This document shows positions 22,347-35,479 of a stretch of 53,525 nucleotides of DNA, one piece after another. The notes beneath the pieces are model-generated. The model was not told the origin of the DNA. It searched no databases and saw only the letters and a list, made by a program, of their open reading frames with translations. The stretch spans positions 271,233 through 324,757 of the forward strand of contig NW_019774859.1 of the NCBI RefSeq assembly GCF_001039355.2, in the 5' to 3' direction. Each line of letters opens with the position of its first letter. Position 1 is the first letter of the stretch. The DNA is from Lingula anatina (lineage: Eukaryota; Brachiopoda; Lingulata; Lingulida; Lingulidae). Position numbers and translations under genes: made by a program.

Positions 22347-22620
22347 GGTAGCATTCCCATAAACCCATCATACTAGCTGGATCAATCTAACTATGTGGGG
22401 ATTCAGGCTAAATTGCATTCAGTGTAAGCAGCTTAAATGCCAGGCACACCTAATCAAGCTGTTAAGATATAATTAACAATAGTAAATCACCCACTTGTTA
22501 CTCAAGAAGGCGTGCCAGACAATTAAGCTGATTTCACTTTTAGAAATTTTGCTAGAAGCCCTGCAGAGTTAGATTGGTCCAGGTACCCCTGTAGTATGAT
22601 GGGTTTACGGAAACGCAGTC
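22347..22620. mobile_element. PIF/Harbinger-like MITE, TTA target duplication
   Basis: The left end GGTAGCATTCCCATAAACCC and the reverse complement of the right end GACTGCGTTTCCGTAAACCC agree, and both continue CATCATACTA. TTA flanks both sides (22344-22346, 22621-22623), a 3-bp TWA duplication typical of PIF/Harbinger. There is no coding capacity. It lies downstream of the M-Ras stop and may sit in its 3' UTR. Confidence 0.75.
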
Positions 22621-23815
22621 TTATATATTCACTGATATGTCTCTGTCTAATTCATGTCACAATGCTCCACTGTAACACTTAAGAAAAAACTCACATGATT
22701 AATCTTCAGTCGTGGAAGAGGGTAGTGAACTCATAGGTGTGGTGTTGATTGGTTGACATTTTGCTCTAGTAAAAATAATAAATAAAGGTAAACCTGGACA
22801 TAAACAAAAGTTGAAAAAAATTAATTAACTGAATGATAAATAAAATAGAATTAACATAAGCAAGTCTCTTTTACAACAACAAAGTATTCAGTGCGCTAAC
22901 CTGGTACAAAAAGCAGCTACAAATGTCTTAAGAACAAATGTCTTAAGGGTGGTTATTTGGTTTAATCTAGTTTAGACCCTCTGCAGCACAATCTATATTT
23001 AAACTGACATCAGAAAGCACATCCTACTTTCATAAACATCAAAATATTCTTAAAATGCACGAATTGTAATGGGACTAATATATTTGGCAATTGCTGACTT
23101 GGCATGCTGCCATGGCAACAATGTAACCATGGATACAATGATTCATTTATTCATAACAATAATAATAATAATATTAATACTGATTGCTTCACTGTTTTTC
23201 ACTATGTCAATTGTTATCAACAAGATAATTTTAATCAGGGACCCGTCTGCAATAAGGAGCATTAACTAGGTCATTTTGGATAAACTTTTGTTAAATATAA
23301 TTTTCCTCAAGAAAAAAATGGTCATCTTGAACAATTTCTAACTGAAAAAAACTTATTTTGACACCAATCACGATTCATTTTCTGCCATCTCTGAACAAAA
23401 ATATCAATATTCACTGGGACATTTTCAAAAAAGTATAGCATAGCTTTAAGTTGATGTATTTTAATTGAAAATGCACCTTTTTTTCTAACTTGATTCGATT
23501 GGTGGATCAGGTGTTGTCACTGGTCCAAATGTTGATGACGCTGGAACACCAACCCACAATTTTTGACAAAATTGGACCAAATAAGACCCACCAACTTTAA
23601 AATCTATTTTTACATGTTACAACAAATGTACTGATTGTACTACGTACGATATGTCAGAATACCACATAAATATTGGAAATGAAAATAAATATATATCAAA
23701 TATCTAAAATCTACCACTTTTGATTTGGGAATAATATTAGAGAAAATATTGAAAATATTGTTGCCTTCCTTCACTGATGATAAGGATGAGGCTTGATACT
23801 TGAGCAAGTTGGAAT
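22621..23815. other. Sequence downstream of M-Ras stop, no gene seen
   Basis: Likely M-Ras 3' UTR on the minus strand. Nothing coding was found on either strand. Confidence 0.35.
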
Positions 23816-26800
23816 TTACAGTATGGAGCACTTGGACTTCTTACGTCTTGTTTTCCGCTTATTGTAATCGACAGGCTGGTTCCTGAACATAGGAAACAAT
23901 AAACTTTGTCAGCTAAAGAAGCAGGCTATTGCAGGGGAGAAAAAATGCTTTTCAGTCATGCACTTTTGCAATAAGGGAAATCATTAAATTATTTTACTGA
24001 TTTAACAATTATACAGTGAAAAATAACTAAAGCTTACTGAGAAACCATTATAATCACTATAACAGAGTTCAAGCAATCAGAGAGTGCATCCTCAACCAAG
24101 ACAAATAATTTCTTTTAATAATTAACCATTAGACACTTATTAATTAATCATGATACCTTACCTAATAACTCTCACAACCTCATGGAAAGCGGCGTCTACG
24201 TTGAGGGGAGGATCTTTAGCACTTGTCTCTATATACTGAACCTAAAACAATACATTGTAAATAACATTGCACCTATATGAAGACTAGATTTGTATATTGG
24301 GTTCTATATACACACAAATAAAAATTACAAGACCAATATTCTGCATAAATATATCCTAATTATTACAGCTTGCTTTAGATAACCAAAACCTATAAACACT
24401 TTTTCCAGAAATGTAAGTACTATAATCGATATATCTCAAATTGAGTATCATCAAATTTTGGAGAGGGAAGTCTTTCACCAAGACAAAATTTTAAAATAAT
24501 AATGAAAGTAAAAATCCAGTTAATGCAGTCTGTTAGTACAGACTAATGACCTTACCACCACATAAAGTGCAAGAACTCTCCCCTCTCTCTCCTTCCTTTC
24601 TCTTTCTCTCTCACAACACACACACGCACGCACACACACAGGTCAAGGAGAGCCCAGACTGCTAATCTTACCCCCAGCTGTATTGCCAGATCTCTCCCTT
24701 GCTCCTCTGGCACTTTCCTCAGATGAACCAGATCCACTTTGTTGGCTACTAGCAACATGGGATAGGAATCCCTGGAAGACAACAAACATATACTAATACA
24801 TATTACTGTACATATACTTTGTTGGCTACTAGCAACATGGGGTAGGAATCCCTGGAAGACAACAAACATATACTAATACATATTACTGTACATATACTTT
24901 GTTGGCTACTAGCAACATGGGGTAGGAATCCCTGGAAGACAACAAACATATACTAAGACCCCATTTCCAGAGATTAGATCGATCTACTTTAGATCGACCT
25001 AACTCCCTGGGAGTTCACGCTAAATAGCTGTCAGCCGAGCGGACACGAAAGTTAATTACCCTCTTGTAGTAGGCGGGACGGACATTTAAGCCGGATTATC
25101 TGACAGTAATCTAGTTAGACACCCCGCGGGGATAGATCGATCTAAAAGCTCTGGGAATACAGCCTAATACATAAGATTGACCCATTATGGCCAACTTAAT
25201 TTGGTACAAAGCTGAGTCACTGTGGAAGTGTTCTCTTCACACACACACTGTACACATACTTTGTTCGCTACTAACAACATAAGGTAGAAATCCCTGGAAG
25301 ACAGCAAAACAATGATAATAATAATAATCAAGATTGATCCTCTGATTGATCAATGAATAAATGATCAAATGAATCGATCAATAATTGGTGATGATATTTA
25401 AAATAGATAAGAAATGACCACATGAATGCTTGATTATGAATAATTTGAATATTTTAGTCTTTTTAGACAGACATTTAAAAAATAAATAAATAAATTTTAA
25501 TTGTGTCTTCTCTCTTAACCTAACATGTGCGCTCGCTACACTTCTCACCTGTCTTTCACCCTCAATATCTGTGTGTGGAAATTTCTAATATTCTCGTAGC
25601 TCTGTCGGTCGGTCACAGAGTAGACCAGTAGAAAGCCGTCTCCTTTCCTCATGTATTGCTCTCTCATCGCACTGAACTCTTCTTGACCTGCTGTGTCCAG
25701 CACTGGAAGTGAAGAGATTGAGTTACATGTAACATATTATTATTATTGTGTTGGGTGTGACTGGTACTGTGGTAGGACTTATGATTATTGTGTTAGGTGT
25801 GACTGACAGTGCACTGAGTTGCTATCATTGTGTTAGGTGTGACATGCATTTTGTAAAGAAATTTTACCTTATTGCACTGATGTTAAACAAAGGCATGATA
25901 GCCCTGCCCTAATACAATTCCACATCTATTTCAACTCATGATAAATGATAATGTTCCCAAAGAGCATTGCATATGGGATTAAACTGCTGAGATCCATCAG
26001 TTTTTTTTAATCAATGTATATGACACATATAATTATCCACTGACAACAGACACACAGTCAAGTATGACTTCCCATCTTTAAGGGAATATGCTGCAAGGGG
26101 AGTGGGGAAGGGGTGGGGGGCAGTGGGGTGGGGCGGGGGGGTCACAATAACAAGTTCCAAAAACAATCAGGGACGTGGGGGGGGGGGAGAGAACACATGT
26201 GCCAGATTATGTTCTCCCATTACCATTCACTGCAGAAAGTGACAAAGTCAAGGTTATGTTCCATTCAGCTGTACAAAACGATCATTTTCTGATAGTAAAA
26301 TTGCTTTTGTCTTTTATTAGATAAGCGGAGTGAGCCCAGCATATTATTTCACTTAATGCAAGCCCCAATTAAGCTTTCCCCCCCCCCCCCCCGCCCAACC
26401 CCCACCTTAATTAAATTAAACAAACACACATAAATATACCAATGCACGTTTGCACAGAAAAGACAGTTGTGGGAATGAATGGGCAAATGATTGTTTTGCA
26501 AAATTTTACTTGCCTTTCAAAAATACGTGCAGCACATCTGTCTATTAATTACATGTACCGGTACATTTTCCAGTGTTGTTTCTATATCTACTGTACTCAG
26601 TATACGCACTCTGCAGTGTAAAATGCCCATCCCAACATGTTATTAAGAGCAACTCACCGTCCAATATGCACCATTCTCCGTCTATCTCCGTGTGCTGGAT
26701 GTACGAGTCTTCTATCGTCGGGTCGTAGTCCTGTACGAACATCTTCTGGAAAAACTGAATGGTTAGAGCGCTCTTGCCGACGCCCCCGTCTCCGACTACC

Positions 26801-26844
26801 ACCAATTTGTACGTCGTGACGATCTCGTTGGGTGGTTTGGACAT
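23816..26844 (-). CDS. MRAS: Ras-related small GTPase M-Ras
   Basis: Five exons on the minus strand: 26844..26658, 25702..25549, 24771..24672, 24241..24162 and 23882..23816 (588 nt, 195 residues plus stop). All junctions are GT-AG and in frame. The P-loop GDGGVGKS (18-25), switch I DPTIEDSY (41-48), DTAGQ (65-69), NKVD (124-127) and ETSAK (152-156) are all intact, so it should bind and hydrolyse GTP. The [20 protein letters not shown] stretch, the HTEID of the effector flank and [10 protein letters not shown] point to M-Ras rather than H/K/N-Ras or R-Ras. The polybasic tail ([10 protein letters not shown]) ends in the CAAX box CSIL (192-195); a final Leu favours geranylgeranylation. Family role: membrane-bound switch in RAF/SHOC2-PP1 signalling. 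Intron 2 is unusual, with tandem copies of the exon 3 acceptor and a MITE. Confidence 0.96.
24736..24954 (-). repeat. 80-bp tandem repeats containing the exon 3 acceptor and first exon 3 codons of M-Ras
   Basis: The unit starting ACTTTGTTGGCTACTAGCAA (plus strand) occurs at 24736, 24816 and 24896, exactly 80 bases apart and nearly identical. The first copy is the real exon 3 start. The two upstream copies keep the acceptor CTTCCAG and the codons for [11 protein letters not shown], then run into intron sequence with an early in-frame stop. The third copy is interrupted at 24957 by a MITE. Confidence 0.9.
24957..25164. mobile_element. PIF/Harbinger-like MITE in M-Ras intron 2, TAA target duplication
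   Basis: The left end GACCCCATTTCCAGAG and the reverse complement of the right end GGCTGTATTCCCAGAG agree, and both go on to TTAGATCGATCT. TAA flanks both sides (24954-24956, 25165-25167). The empty site is visible in the neighbouring 80-bp repeat units as TACTAATACATA, which confirms the ends. Confidence 0.88.
25258..25300 (-). repeat. Diverged fourth copy of the M-Ras exon 3 acceptor repeat
   Basis: CATACTTTGTTCGCTACTAA, then GGTAGAAATCCCTGGAAGAC, match the 80-bp unit with several substitutions, so this part of intron 2 has an older history of the same duplication. Confidence 0.7.
26097..26141 (+). other. G-quadruplex-prone G-run cluster in M-Ras intron 1
   Basis: Seven runs of four or more G separated by one to three bases on the plus strand, the template strand for M-Ras. 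Further poly-G (near 26178) and poly-C (near 26380) tracts lie in the same intron. Confidence 0.6.
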
Positions 26845-27490
26845 CGTGTGTGTTGTGTTGAGTCCTTCACGTTCGTTGTTACTTTTAATACCGGACTGAA
26901 ACGCTTCGATCAGTCTTCAGAGGCCGGTTTTGCTTCAATCCGCCGCCAGACAGAAAAAACTCTCGATGGCGACCTTCACCTTGATGTCTGTAATATGAAC
27001 GTCAAACAATTCTCACTTAGCTAACATACGCACGGTGCAGTAGAACTTACAACAAAAAGGATATCTTATCTATTTGCACATAAAGAAGTTATTGCCGCAA
27101 TCAGTGGGCTGAACGTACCTCTGTGACGCTCACATGGCCTTTAGTACTGTTATTGATATGGTCCGGCTTTAAAGTACCTGCTATAAATAACTCGTGATAT
27201 GATTGGCTGAAACTGCATGTGACGTAAATGTAATATAAAATAAGCATTTTAAACAGAGCAACGCAAATAATAGTCGGAATATTGACATTATTGTTTGCTC
27301 TTTTTCTTTGGGTGATATATGTAACTGCAAACAATGTCATCTGACAATGAATTATTTTTAGATGTTATTTAAAATACACAGATTAAATGAGAGCAGCAAT
27401 TGCGTGGTGTCGCATCTAACACACTCCGTCTTATAAAGACCCAGGTGCTACATCTCTTTGGAGAAGAGAGGAAAATATGTGATCTAAAGT

Positions 27491-27533
<43 letters not shown>

Positions 27534-28670
27534 TTACTTACCGTTAATATATAAATTGTACAGAGGTAAATTTAATTTGCACCTAGTCCATAAACATGTC
27601 ATTTCGTAGTAGGCCTACATGAAGGTCCAACTGGTATGTTTAAGTTATAAACACAACTCAGCGACAACTACATGTGGCAAAACACTGGGAGAGCACACGA
27701 CTGTGCCAGTAATGGTAGAGGTTGGTTATCTTTTTTTTTTTTTTGCTTTTTCTTTAATTAATGAATTTTAATAAATAAATTAATTTTGATAAATCAGTTT
27801 ATGTAATAATCAATTAATGGATCACCACCGTTTCTGTAACTAACCAACAAGGTATAACTCCTCGAACAAACAAACCAGCTAAGACAAAGACATATTTGGA
27901 GGAGACAACAAAGAAAATACTTTTGTATTTCATGACCTTGTTCCGTCAGAGGTTACTTCCACAGAATATGAAGAAACAATTTCTACAAATTAAGACGCAA
28001 GTTCAACGTAAAAAGAGCTTCATGGCTAGACAGGCACATGTAACCTGTAAAAGTCACTGGTGGCTACTTCAAGGATCTAGGGACGTCCCCCCCCCTTCCC
28101 CCCCTTCGTCCAGAAAAACAAATCTCAGCCATTTCACCCAATTTCCCGTGGAAAAAAAAAAGAAAAGAAAAAAAAAAGGAAAAAAAGAAAAAAAAACGAG
28201 GAAACTACTCTTATTTTTTCTGAACACGTCGCTGGGCGAATTATTGGTATTATTGTCAGGTCGCTGACTCCATAAAACTTGCCAAATCATCCCTATTTAT
28301 TCATCAAACTCATTCAAAGCTCTGATAAGAGTATTTTCTGAAACTAGGTGATGCCCAATGACATGCTTTCACCGCCCCTCGCCCTTACGTGCCCCTGGCG
28401 TGATCCCGGATTCCGATGTTTTTAAGCAACTTATGAGGTTGATTACATCTGAACATGGGACATCAAAGTCACTCAGGGCCTAATGGCAGTCCGTCACAAA
28501 ATTTAAATTTTTCTTTCTTTTTTATCTTAAGATGAAAGTTCACCACATTCCTCTGAAGTGTATCCCGGAGTGGCCGAATTCGTGGGCTTGGTGAAAAAAT
28601 ATTTGAAGCGAATCGGTGACTCTACTCCTCTCTTTTTCAAATGCACATTCTCTCTTTCTCTCTCAAACAC

Positions 28671-28706
<36 letters not shown>

Positions 28707-29284
28707 ATACAAATTCTCCTCCTCTCCCTCCCAAAAACCTTAATTTCTTATTTTTCATCATTGCCCCAAAGCCTTAATGCTGGTCTCATTACCTTGTAGA
28801 CAGTGACACGACGATGTGATTACATCGGATTAAATAAATACATGTGATATTCATGATATTGTTCGCGGTGAATTCTTCACCAACGCCTCTTCCTTTAAAT
28901 TTCAAATTCTTGTGAGTGCAAGGCAACGTGCTTCAGATTAATAAAGATAGCAATTCAAAAAGCGTTTTTAAGTGGTGCAAATTATGGTAAACCACCTTCT
29001 ATTTTTCTCCTTTCTGGTCCTTTGTAAGTGGGGGGTTTAGGAAAACAGCGATGACTATCATGATAAAATCGCTTGAATCATCTCCCGTGTCCAGGCGAAT
29101 ACATTAGAGTTAACTAGCTCTTCGGGGTGCAGACGACAAAGCTGAGGCAGGGGACGACGCTGGCAGGAGATCTGAGAAGAGCGCAGACGATATATTTTTC
29201 TTTTCTAAGACACTCCAAATATTCCACTGAAGTATACGCATGCTGTTTCGGTGACACTATTACAACTTGAACGGTGACCCAGAG
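26845..29284. other. Intergenic between divergent M-Ras and reeler genes, no further gene seen
   Basis: About 2.4 kb separates the two start codons, so both promoters should lie here. It contains (AAT)n at about 27490-27533, poly-A/G and poly-C tracts at 28087-28197 and (CT)n at about 28676-28705. No TATA box or CpG-like block stands out. Confidence 0.4.
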
Positions 29285-32200
29285 ATGGAGTATTGCAGCA
29301 GGGACGCCATGATTCTTGCAGTTTTAATTTGTTTAAGCGCTGTGGCTACAGGTAAGTGATAGTGATATACATTCTGATGAAAATGCAGTAGATCATTTTG
29401 AAACGGTTTTCAATTTCGGAACAGTTAGCAGGGTCTTGGATGGCGTGTTTTGATTTTTATATCCGAGAGGGTTTTATGTACATAAAAGAGTTGCTCCCCT
29501 CTAAATAACACAAAAGAAAACCGAACAATACGTGTAAATTTAAGCCACAAACCTAAAAAATACCAGGCACAAAATGTACTTTAAACAGAGAATTTCAGTC
29601 AGCTGGACAAAGAAACAAACAGAACAAAAGGTGTCCAACTTGTTTCTCTATTTCTTTTATTAATATGACCGACAAGTACGACATTTTCGCGCTGGTTTTA
29701 AGTATGGTGTTTCCTCCACAAGGCAATGCGTCTCACGTACAATGCCATGCTGGAGTGATTTTGTCAAGTCATTTCCTCATTCGTGTCACAATGTTGTCAA
29801 CAAGGGTTAACATTTTACGATCATTTTCAATTTCAACAAACCACCCAATGAATGAGACTACATAAACGTTACTAAATATTCTACTGCTTACAAAATTCAA
29901 TTTATTTATTAATCAATTTATTAAGATTTCCATTCAGACAAAATATACTTTATGAATACTTATAGTTTGAAGTTTTATGTAACAAACCACAGAGCACACA
30001 TTCTGTCGTGTGTGTTTAGGGTGAAAACTATACTGGACATTTGACCATGATTCTGCATCCTTTGTCATTAAGTTTTTTTATTGGAAAAATACCTTGCCGC
30101 TGAAATGTTAAAATCATTGTGCAAATTGATAGATAAGAACAAAAATCATTATATTATAACACGCACATTTTATTAGAATTCATTTCCAATTCTTTTATTC
30201 AACTGTTTCTTTCTAAGTTATTCCATTTATGAATTTTGCGTGATATAGATGTCATATATAAAACAACTGTCTCGTTTAAGTCTGTAGTATTCATCTGATA
30301 AATTCAGGGGTAATACTGATGACCTTTCTAAGATCACAGCCAGAATTGAGTCTGAAGTTTAATATTTTATGTAAAGGTTATCAAAGTCTCAACATTTAAA
30401 TATATAGACTCTAACATTTGCGTCCTCCTAGTCCGTTACTTTGATGACCCCTCTTCGGATTAAGACCCCCGCCAGCGTCTGGGCACTGCCCAATAATTAC
30501 ACGGCCATCTGAAATGTAAACACCAGCGAAATTACACGAATTAAAACTTCTCCTGCAGAGATATGCGCGCTGATATACAAATATCTTAGAATAAAATTTC
30601 TTGAAGTGCATATGATATTATGGTAGTTTAAAACGCAGGTGAGCTTTTATGCATAAAATCAGTTTGGACATCCAAGCATAAACGTTTTTCGCATGCATTT
30701 TAAGCCCAGTAAATTTTGTTGATTAAAAAATAACTTTGTGGGTTTATATGAAGTGATATTCCAAGTCCGCATACCGTAGCTGTCATCACTCAGTCAAGTG
30801 GTAGTTGATGTAGATGTCATTCATTAAACACGATATTACATTCAGCATATACAGGCGACTGAATTTCGTTTAACGCATAAGGCAGGTAAATTGTTCTGGT
30901 CACGCTATGCCATAAATTAAAGCGGAGTAGGAGAAATTCACCTGGTTGATACAACCTTTAAATAAAAACAGACATTTAAAACACGAGGTAGTTCCTAATT
31001 GAGGCAATTAAAACATTACACTTTATATTATCCAATCCCTTATTTTCTTTCAAAAAAAAAAAAAAATAAATAAAATAAATAAATAAATAAATAAATAAAG
31101 CGTACTTTGGCATGTGCGTACAAATATACGTTGACAATCCTGCATTTTACTACTGACGAGATGGAAAGAGCCCCAGGAATAATTACAGTTGATTGCAACA
31201 GCGAGATTAAACCGGTAAATCAGTCCACGTAGCGGGAATAAAGATGTAGTGATGGGAGAGATAGTGTTGAACATGACACTGTGGTCAACGTGACAAGTGA
31301 CGTCGCTCTTAAGACGTTATCACAGGCGTTATATATGGCGCCGTTTGAAGAATATACCTGTATTTATGTTAGGAATTATGAAATAGGTTTTATATGACGC
31401 AGTTCGAATAATTAACTTGTTTAAGGAACTATGAAACAAAATTATTATGTAAACTTGTCCAAATTTGCTTATAATATATTTTTTGTTCATTTATTTATAT
31501 ATTCTTTCCATCAGTCATATATTCATCTATATAAATTAATCTGTTCACTTATTAAACAAGTAATTTGTTCGTTCATTTTTTTTTTCAAATTTTTATCCTT
31601 TAAACCGATCAGCCGACAAGCAGATAAAATGCTGCAGTATATCTAAGTAGCATAATAACAATCCGCCCATCAAGAAATGTCCCCATCTCCTTATCAGTTC
31701 ATAATGCGTTTTTGATGGTCTCAATTTTACGAAAATCATTTGTAACACTTTATATCAGTATTAAGTTCAACCATTTTTTTTTGCACTCTGTAACTCGGCA
31801 GTAGCACTCGTTGTTCAAGTATGAATATTTTCTGACAGTCTTCTAAATTATCTTTGTTGTTCCACCCTCCATTTTTGAAAAATTTTTGTAAATTTGAAAA
31901 ATTCTGACCGTCTTCCGGACGAGCCTCCCCCTCCCCTTTCATATAACGCCGTTGTTTTCTAGATGTACAGAAAGACAGTAATCGACTGCATTGTATAAAA
32001 CGAACGACAACAGAATAGCACGTTGACAAAATGTATCTCTGAACTAAGACTGAAGGGTCACATCTCCAAGAGATAAACGGAGCGGTCAAGCGTTCACCAG
32101 GATATCGTCACGCCTTTGGCTCTAAATATTATCGTCTGCCTGTTGGAGAGAGACCACAGACTGTTGTGACCAGTATGTAATACAGGTGTTGTTTCACACA

Positions 32201-35200
32201 CTTGTCTCAAGAAAGATACAGAGACTGTCAGTAATTATCTCGAATAGAAGACAGATAACAAACACGCGTGTTGGAATGGGTGATTCCGGCATGGAGTTGG
32301 ACATTTTCAGAATATTTTCAAAATAACTGTAATGTGAAGATATTCAAATTTATGGATATTTTGGTAGGCTACAATATTTATAAGCACGGACTGATACGTG
32401 GTTTTGATAATCTGTTTAATATAAAGTAAACTCCAACCGATCAGATCAGTTTATATAAATAAAAACATATAAAACAGTACAAATGGAGCGGTGAAGACTA
32501 AAAGAAACTTGGTTTTGGTGACACAGACTGAATTTTGCGTGTTTTCATTTCTGTGCCTCCAATTCCACAGGACTTTCATGTCTTAGGACAATCAGGACAT
32601 ACCTGTATCTTGATAAATGATTGGGCTCATCATAAAACAAGGAATTTAATCTCAGATGGATTTGGTCGATTTTCGACAGTAAAATATCATTCGGGAGGGG
32701 TAATTGATAGTTTTGAAAAAAATTGGGAATGATTTCCAGCTCTCTCGGATGTCATGCCACGGTTATGACTCTGGTTTTATTTTTGGAAGTGACCACAATA
32801 ACGAGGGAACTATGTTATTGGCCAAACATTTGAAAATAGAGGCCTTTTGACAAAGATGACTTTTGATGCGATTTATCTCATATTTACTAAACGTGTAGCG
32901 ATCCCATGAGCGGCCTAAAAGAAATGATAGACGCAGATCACGTGTTCATTTATTGTGTGATCTTCTCACACAAAGGCCAGATGCTCCAACAAAAATATGT
33001 TTAAAATATGTCATGCACTACAGTTAAAATTGGAGATCCTTTTCCATCCTAAAGTATATACAATTTTTTTTTAATCTCTGACATGTGGTTTTTTGACGAC
33101 AACGTTTACATTATGCAATATTGTATAGCCTCTATTTTTCGGACAGGAAGCTCTCTTCTAAAATAAAATATAACTCATTTCTCTCTTACAACTATCATAA
33201 ATATAAACCATTCCTCTCGTACAACTACCTTGGATATTTCATCTACCAAAATTTGAAAAAAAAAAAACACCCCGTAATTCAGATTTTACCAGATAATCTT
33301 GATGGAATCCGATATGTGTGCAATATGGATAAGGTTGAAAAGTTAAGTAACCTTCGTGCAAACGATCCGAATCTCAGGGTGACAAAGAGAACTTAATTAA
33401 GGGTAATCTATGCGTCTGATCCTATCAAGTAATCGGCACCGTGGACTCCAACTAAGAGAGCTATTAATCGCTGTATTTACCGCTAAATGATGTCATGAGG
33501 TCGTCATACAAACAGTTTTTACTGTCGCATTTGATGGGACATGATTTCCTTGTCACGAGAGGCGCTGGAGCGTGGTTTGTATCCTGATGTTGTAACCGCA
33601 TGTACATGTACATTGATCTACGCGTGTAATTATGTTTGGCAGGGTAATCACCCTTCGGACGCACGCACACATACATGAACCTTGCCCATTTAACACAAAA
33701 TATCTCAAGACTGAAAATGCAATAACGTTCAAAGCGGATCCTCATATGTGCATTTTTTTCTTGTAGTTAAAATTTATGTTTACGTTCGTTACTACAAATT
33801 TAAAAAAAGATGGGTTTAAAAGTTAAGGTTCCCGGTAACCATGTTGTTAATTATGAAGATAAGGAATGACATTTGTTCCAGTAAGTGTCTTCAGCTTGTT
33901 ATATTTGTCATGTCCAATTACCCATCTTGGTTTTGGCCGAGTTAAATCATCTTTTTAGGAGGTCGTTTTAAGAACACGGACCGCTTCGTATTTCTTGTTT
34001 GATAATAATTCATTGTGTGCTTGTAATGGTACGTACTAAAAAGTCTAAAATGGTTGGTTTTCTACGCGACTAGACTACATGTGCACACTAGGGAAGCGTT
34101 TGGTGGGTTCTCGTTTAAAAATGTAAAGGTAAATAGATTCATATAGCTAATAAATATCAATCTACGTATAATTGCAATACGAGGAGCGATTTTATCTTAG
34201 TTCTTACACTTATGATATGTTAATCGCCACAACGAAAATTTGTGTGGATAATTTTCATTATCTATTCATAATTACCTTGTATTTTGGTCAGAATATTTAA
34301 CCTGGAGAACCATGCAAGCTACCACTCGTGACTTTTATCTCCCTTTCGTGATAAAAAAACAACCACTTTTCACCTTAAAGTTCACGGAGACTGTCATGGT
34401 CGAAATATGACGGTCATCGCCTGTCTTGAGGCATTTATTAAACCCCATATTCCTTTGTGTGGACTCTTTGAAGTCATAATTACTTTCACACCTGAGCTTA
34501 AGGTCAGCATTAGTACAAACACTTCTATTTATTAACATTGATTAGCGTTATAATACAGCACAGTGACAATCAGATATTTGGTTTTCTTGATAAACTAATA
34601 CTTTTGTTATGGTACTAATTGCTCGCCCGGGGACAGGGGTTCCTCTTTCCTTTAGAAATTTCCACTTACTTCCCCTTATCCCCCACAAAATACAGTACAA
34701 CTGGCTAAACCAGACAAAACCAAGCGGACCGTTTAGTTCTGTGTTTTACATAATACTGGCGTTAATATATGTAAGTCGAACTCATTTACTATTTTATGTT
34801 TTTTTTTGTCACTTTTGCCCCTTTCTCCCCTTTAAGCCAAATTCTGGATTCGCAGTGATTCCTACATGAATACTGGTATATTGTCAGTGTTTCATAAAAT
34901 CATATTTATAGATGCATCGTTCTCTTTATAATTCCACAGACCGTTTCCAAATTCAGTTTCATGGGAAGATTGATAGTTATTTTGAAGCAGAGCTCTTCAA
35001 AATTTCTCAGGAAGATGGCAAAACTCCTAATTTAAGTGCAACTGCAAAAACAAATAGCATGCTTCTTATAATGGGCAGAGCAGTTAAAACTGTTTTGTGG
35101 GGTCTAAGGTTATTTATAAACCTACCAAACAATTTAGAAGAAATAAAAATCCCCCTTTGAAAGCGACACTATAATCATGGTCATGTTTTGTGAATTTAAC

Positions 35201-35448
35201 CTGTAATATGTAAAACTCACTGAAACTATTACAAGTACCACTGACCACAAATAAGTTTATTTTTGAATCTAATATATTTTAAATATATCACTGAGCATAA
35301 TATGGAAATGAATTTCCTTTATTTGTAGCCATTTCGTCTAGGTTGCTTGTACAACCTCGTGTGTTGACGTGCATATTCCTACCGCGAAGACCCTTGCGTA
35401 ATTTAAAACTTCGTGTTACTTGAAAAATGTAGTTTTATCGATGATGGT

Positions 35449-35479
<31 letters not shown>

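Noticed and set aside
24552-24671. Downstream extension of the M-Ras exon 3 frame
   Set aside because: The frame stays open past 24672 by chance; the GTAAGA donor at 24671 and the in-frame exon 4 give a normal Ras protein.
28069-28290. Phe/Lys-rich frames on both strands
   Set aside because: They are created by poly-A/G and poly-C tracts.
33121-33396. 91-codon frame in reeler intron 1
   Set aside because: Composition is AT-driven (Tyr, Lys, Ser, Phe), and there are no splice partners or motifs.
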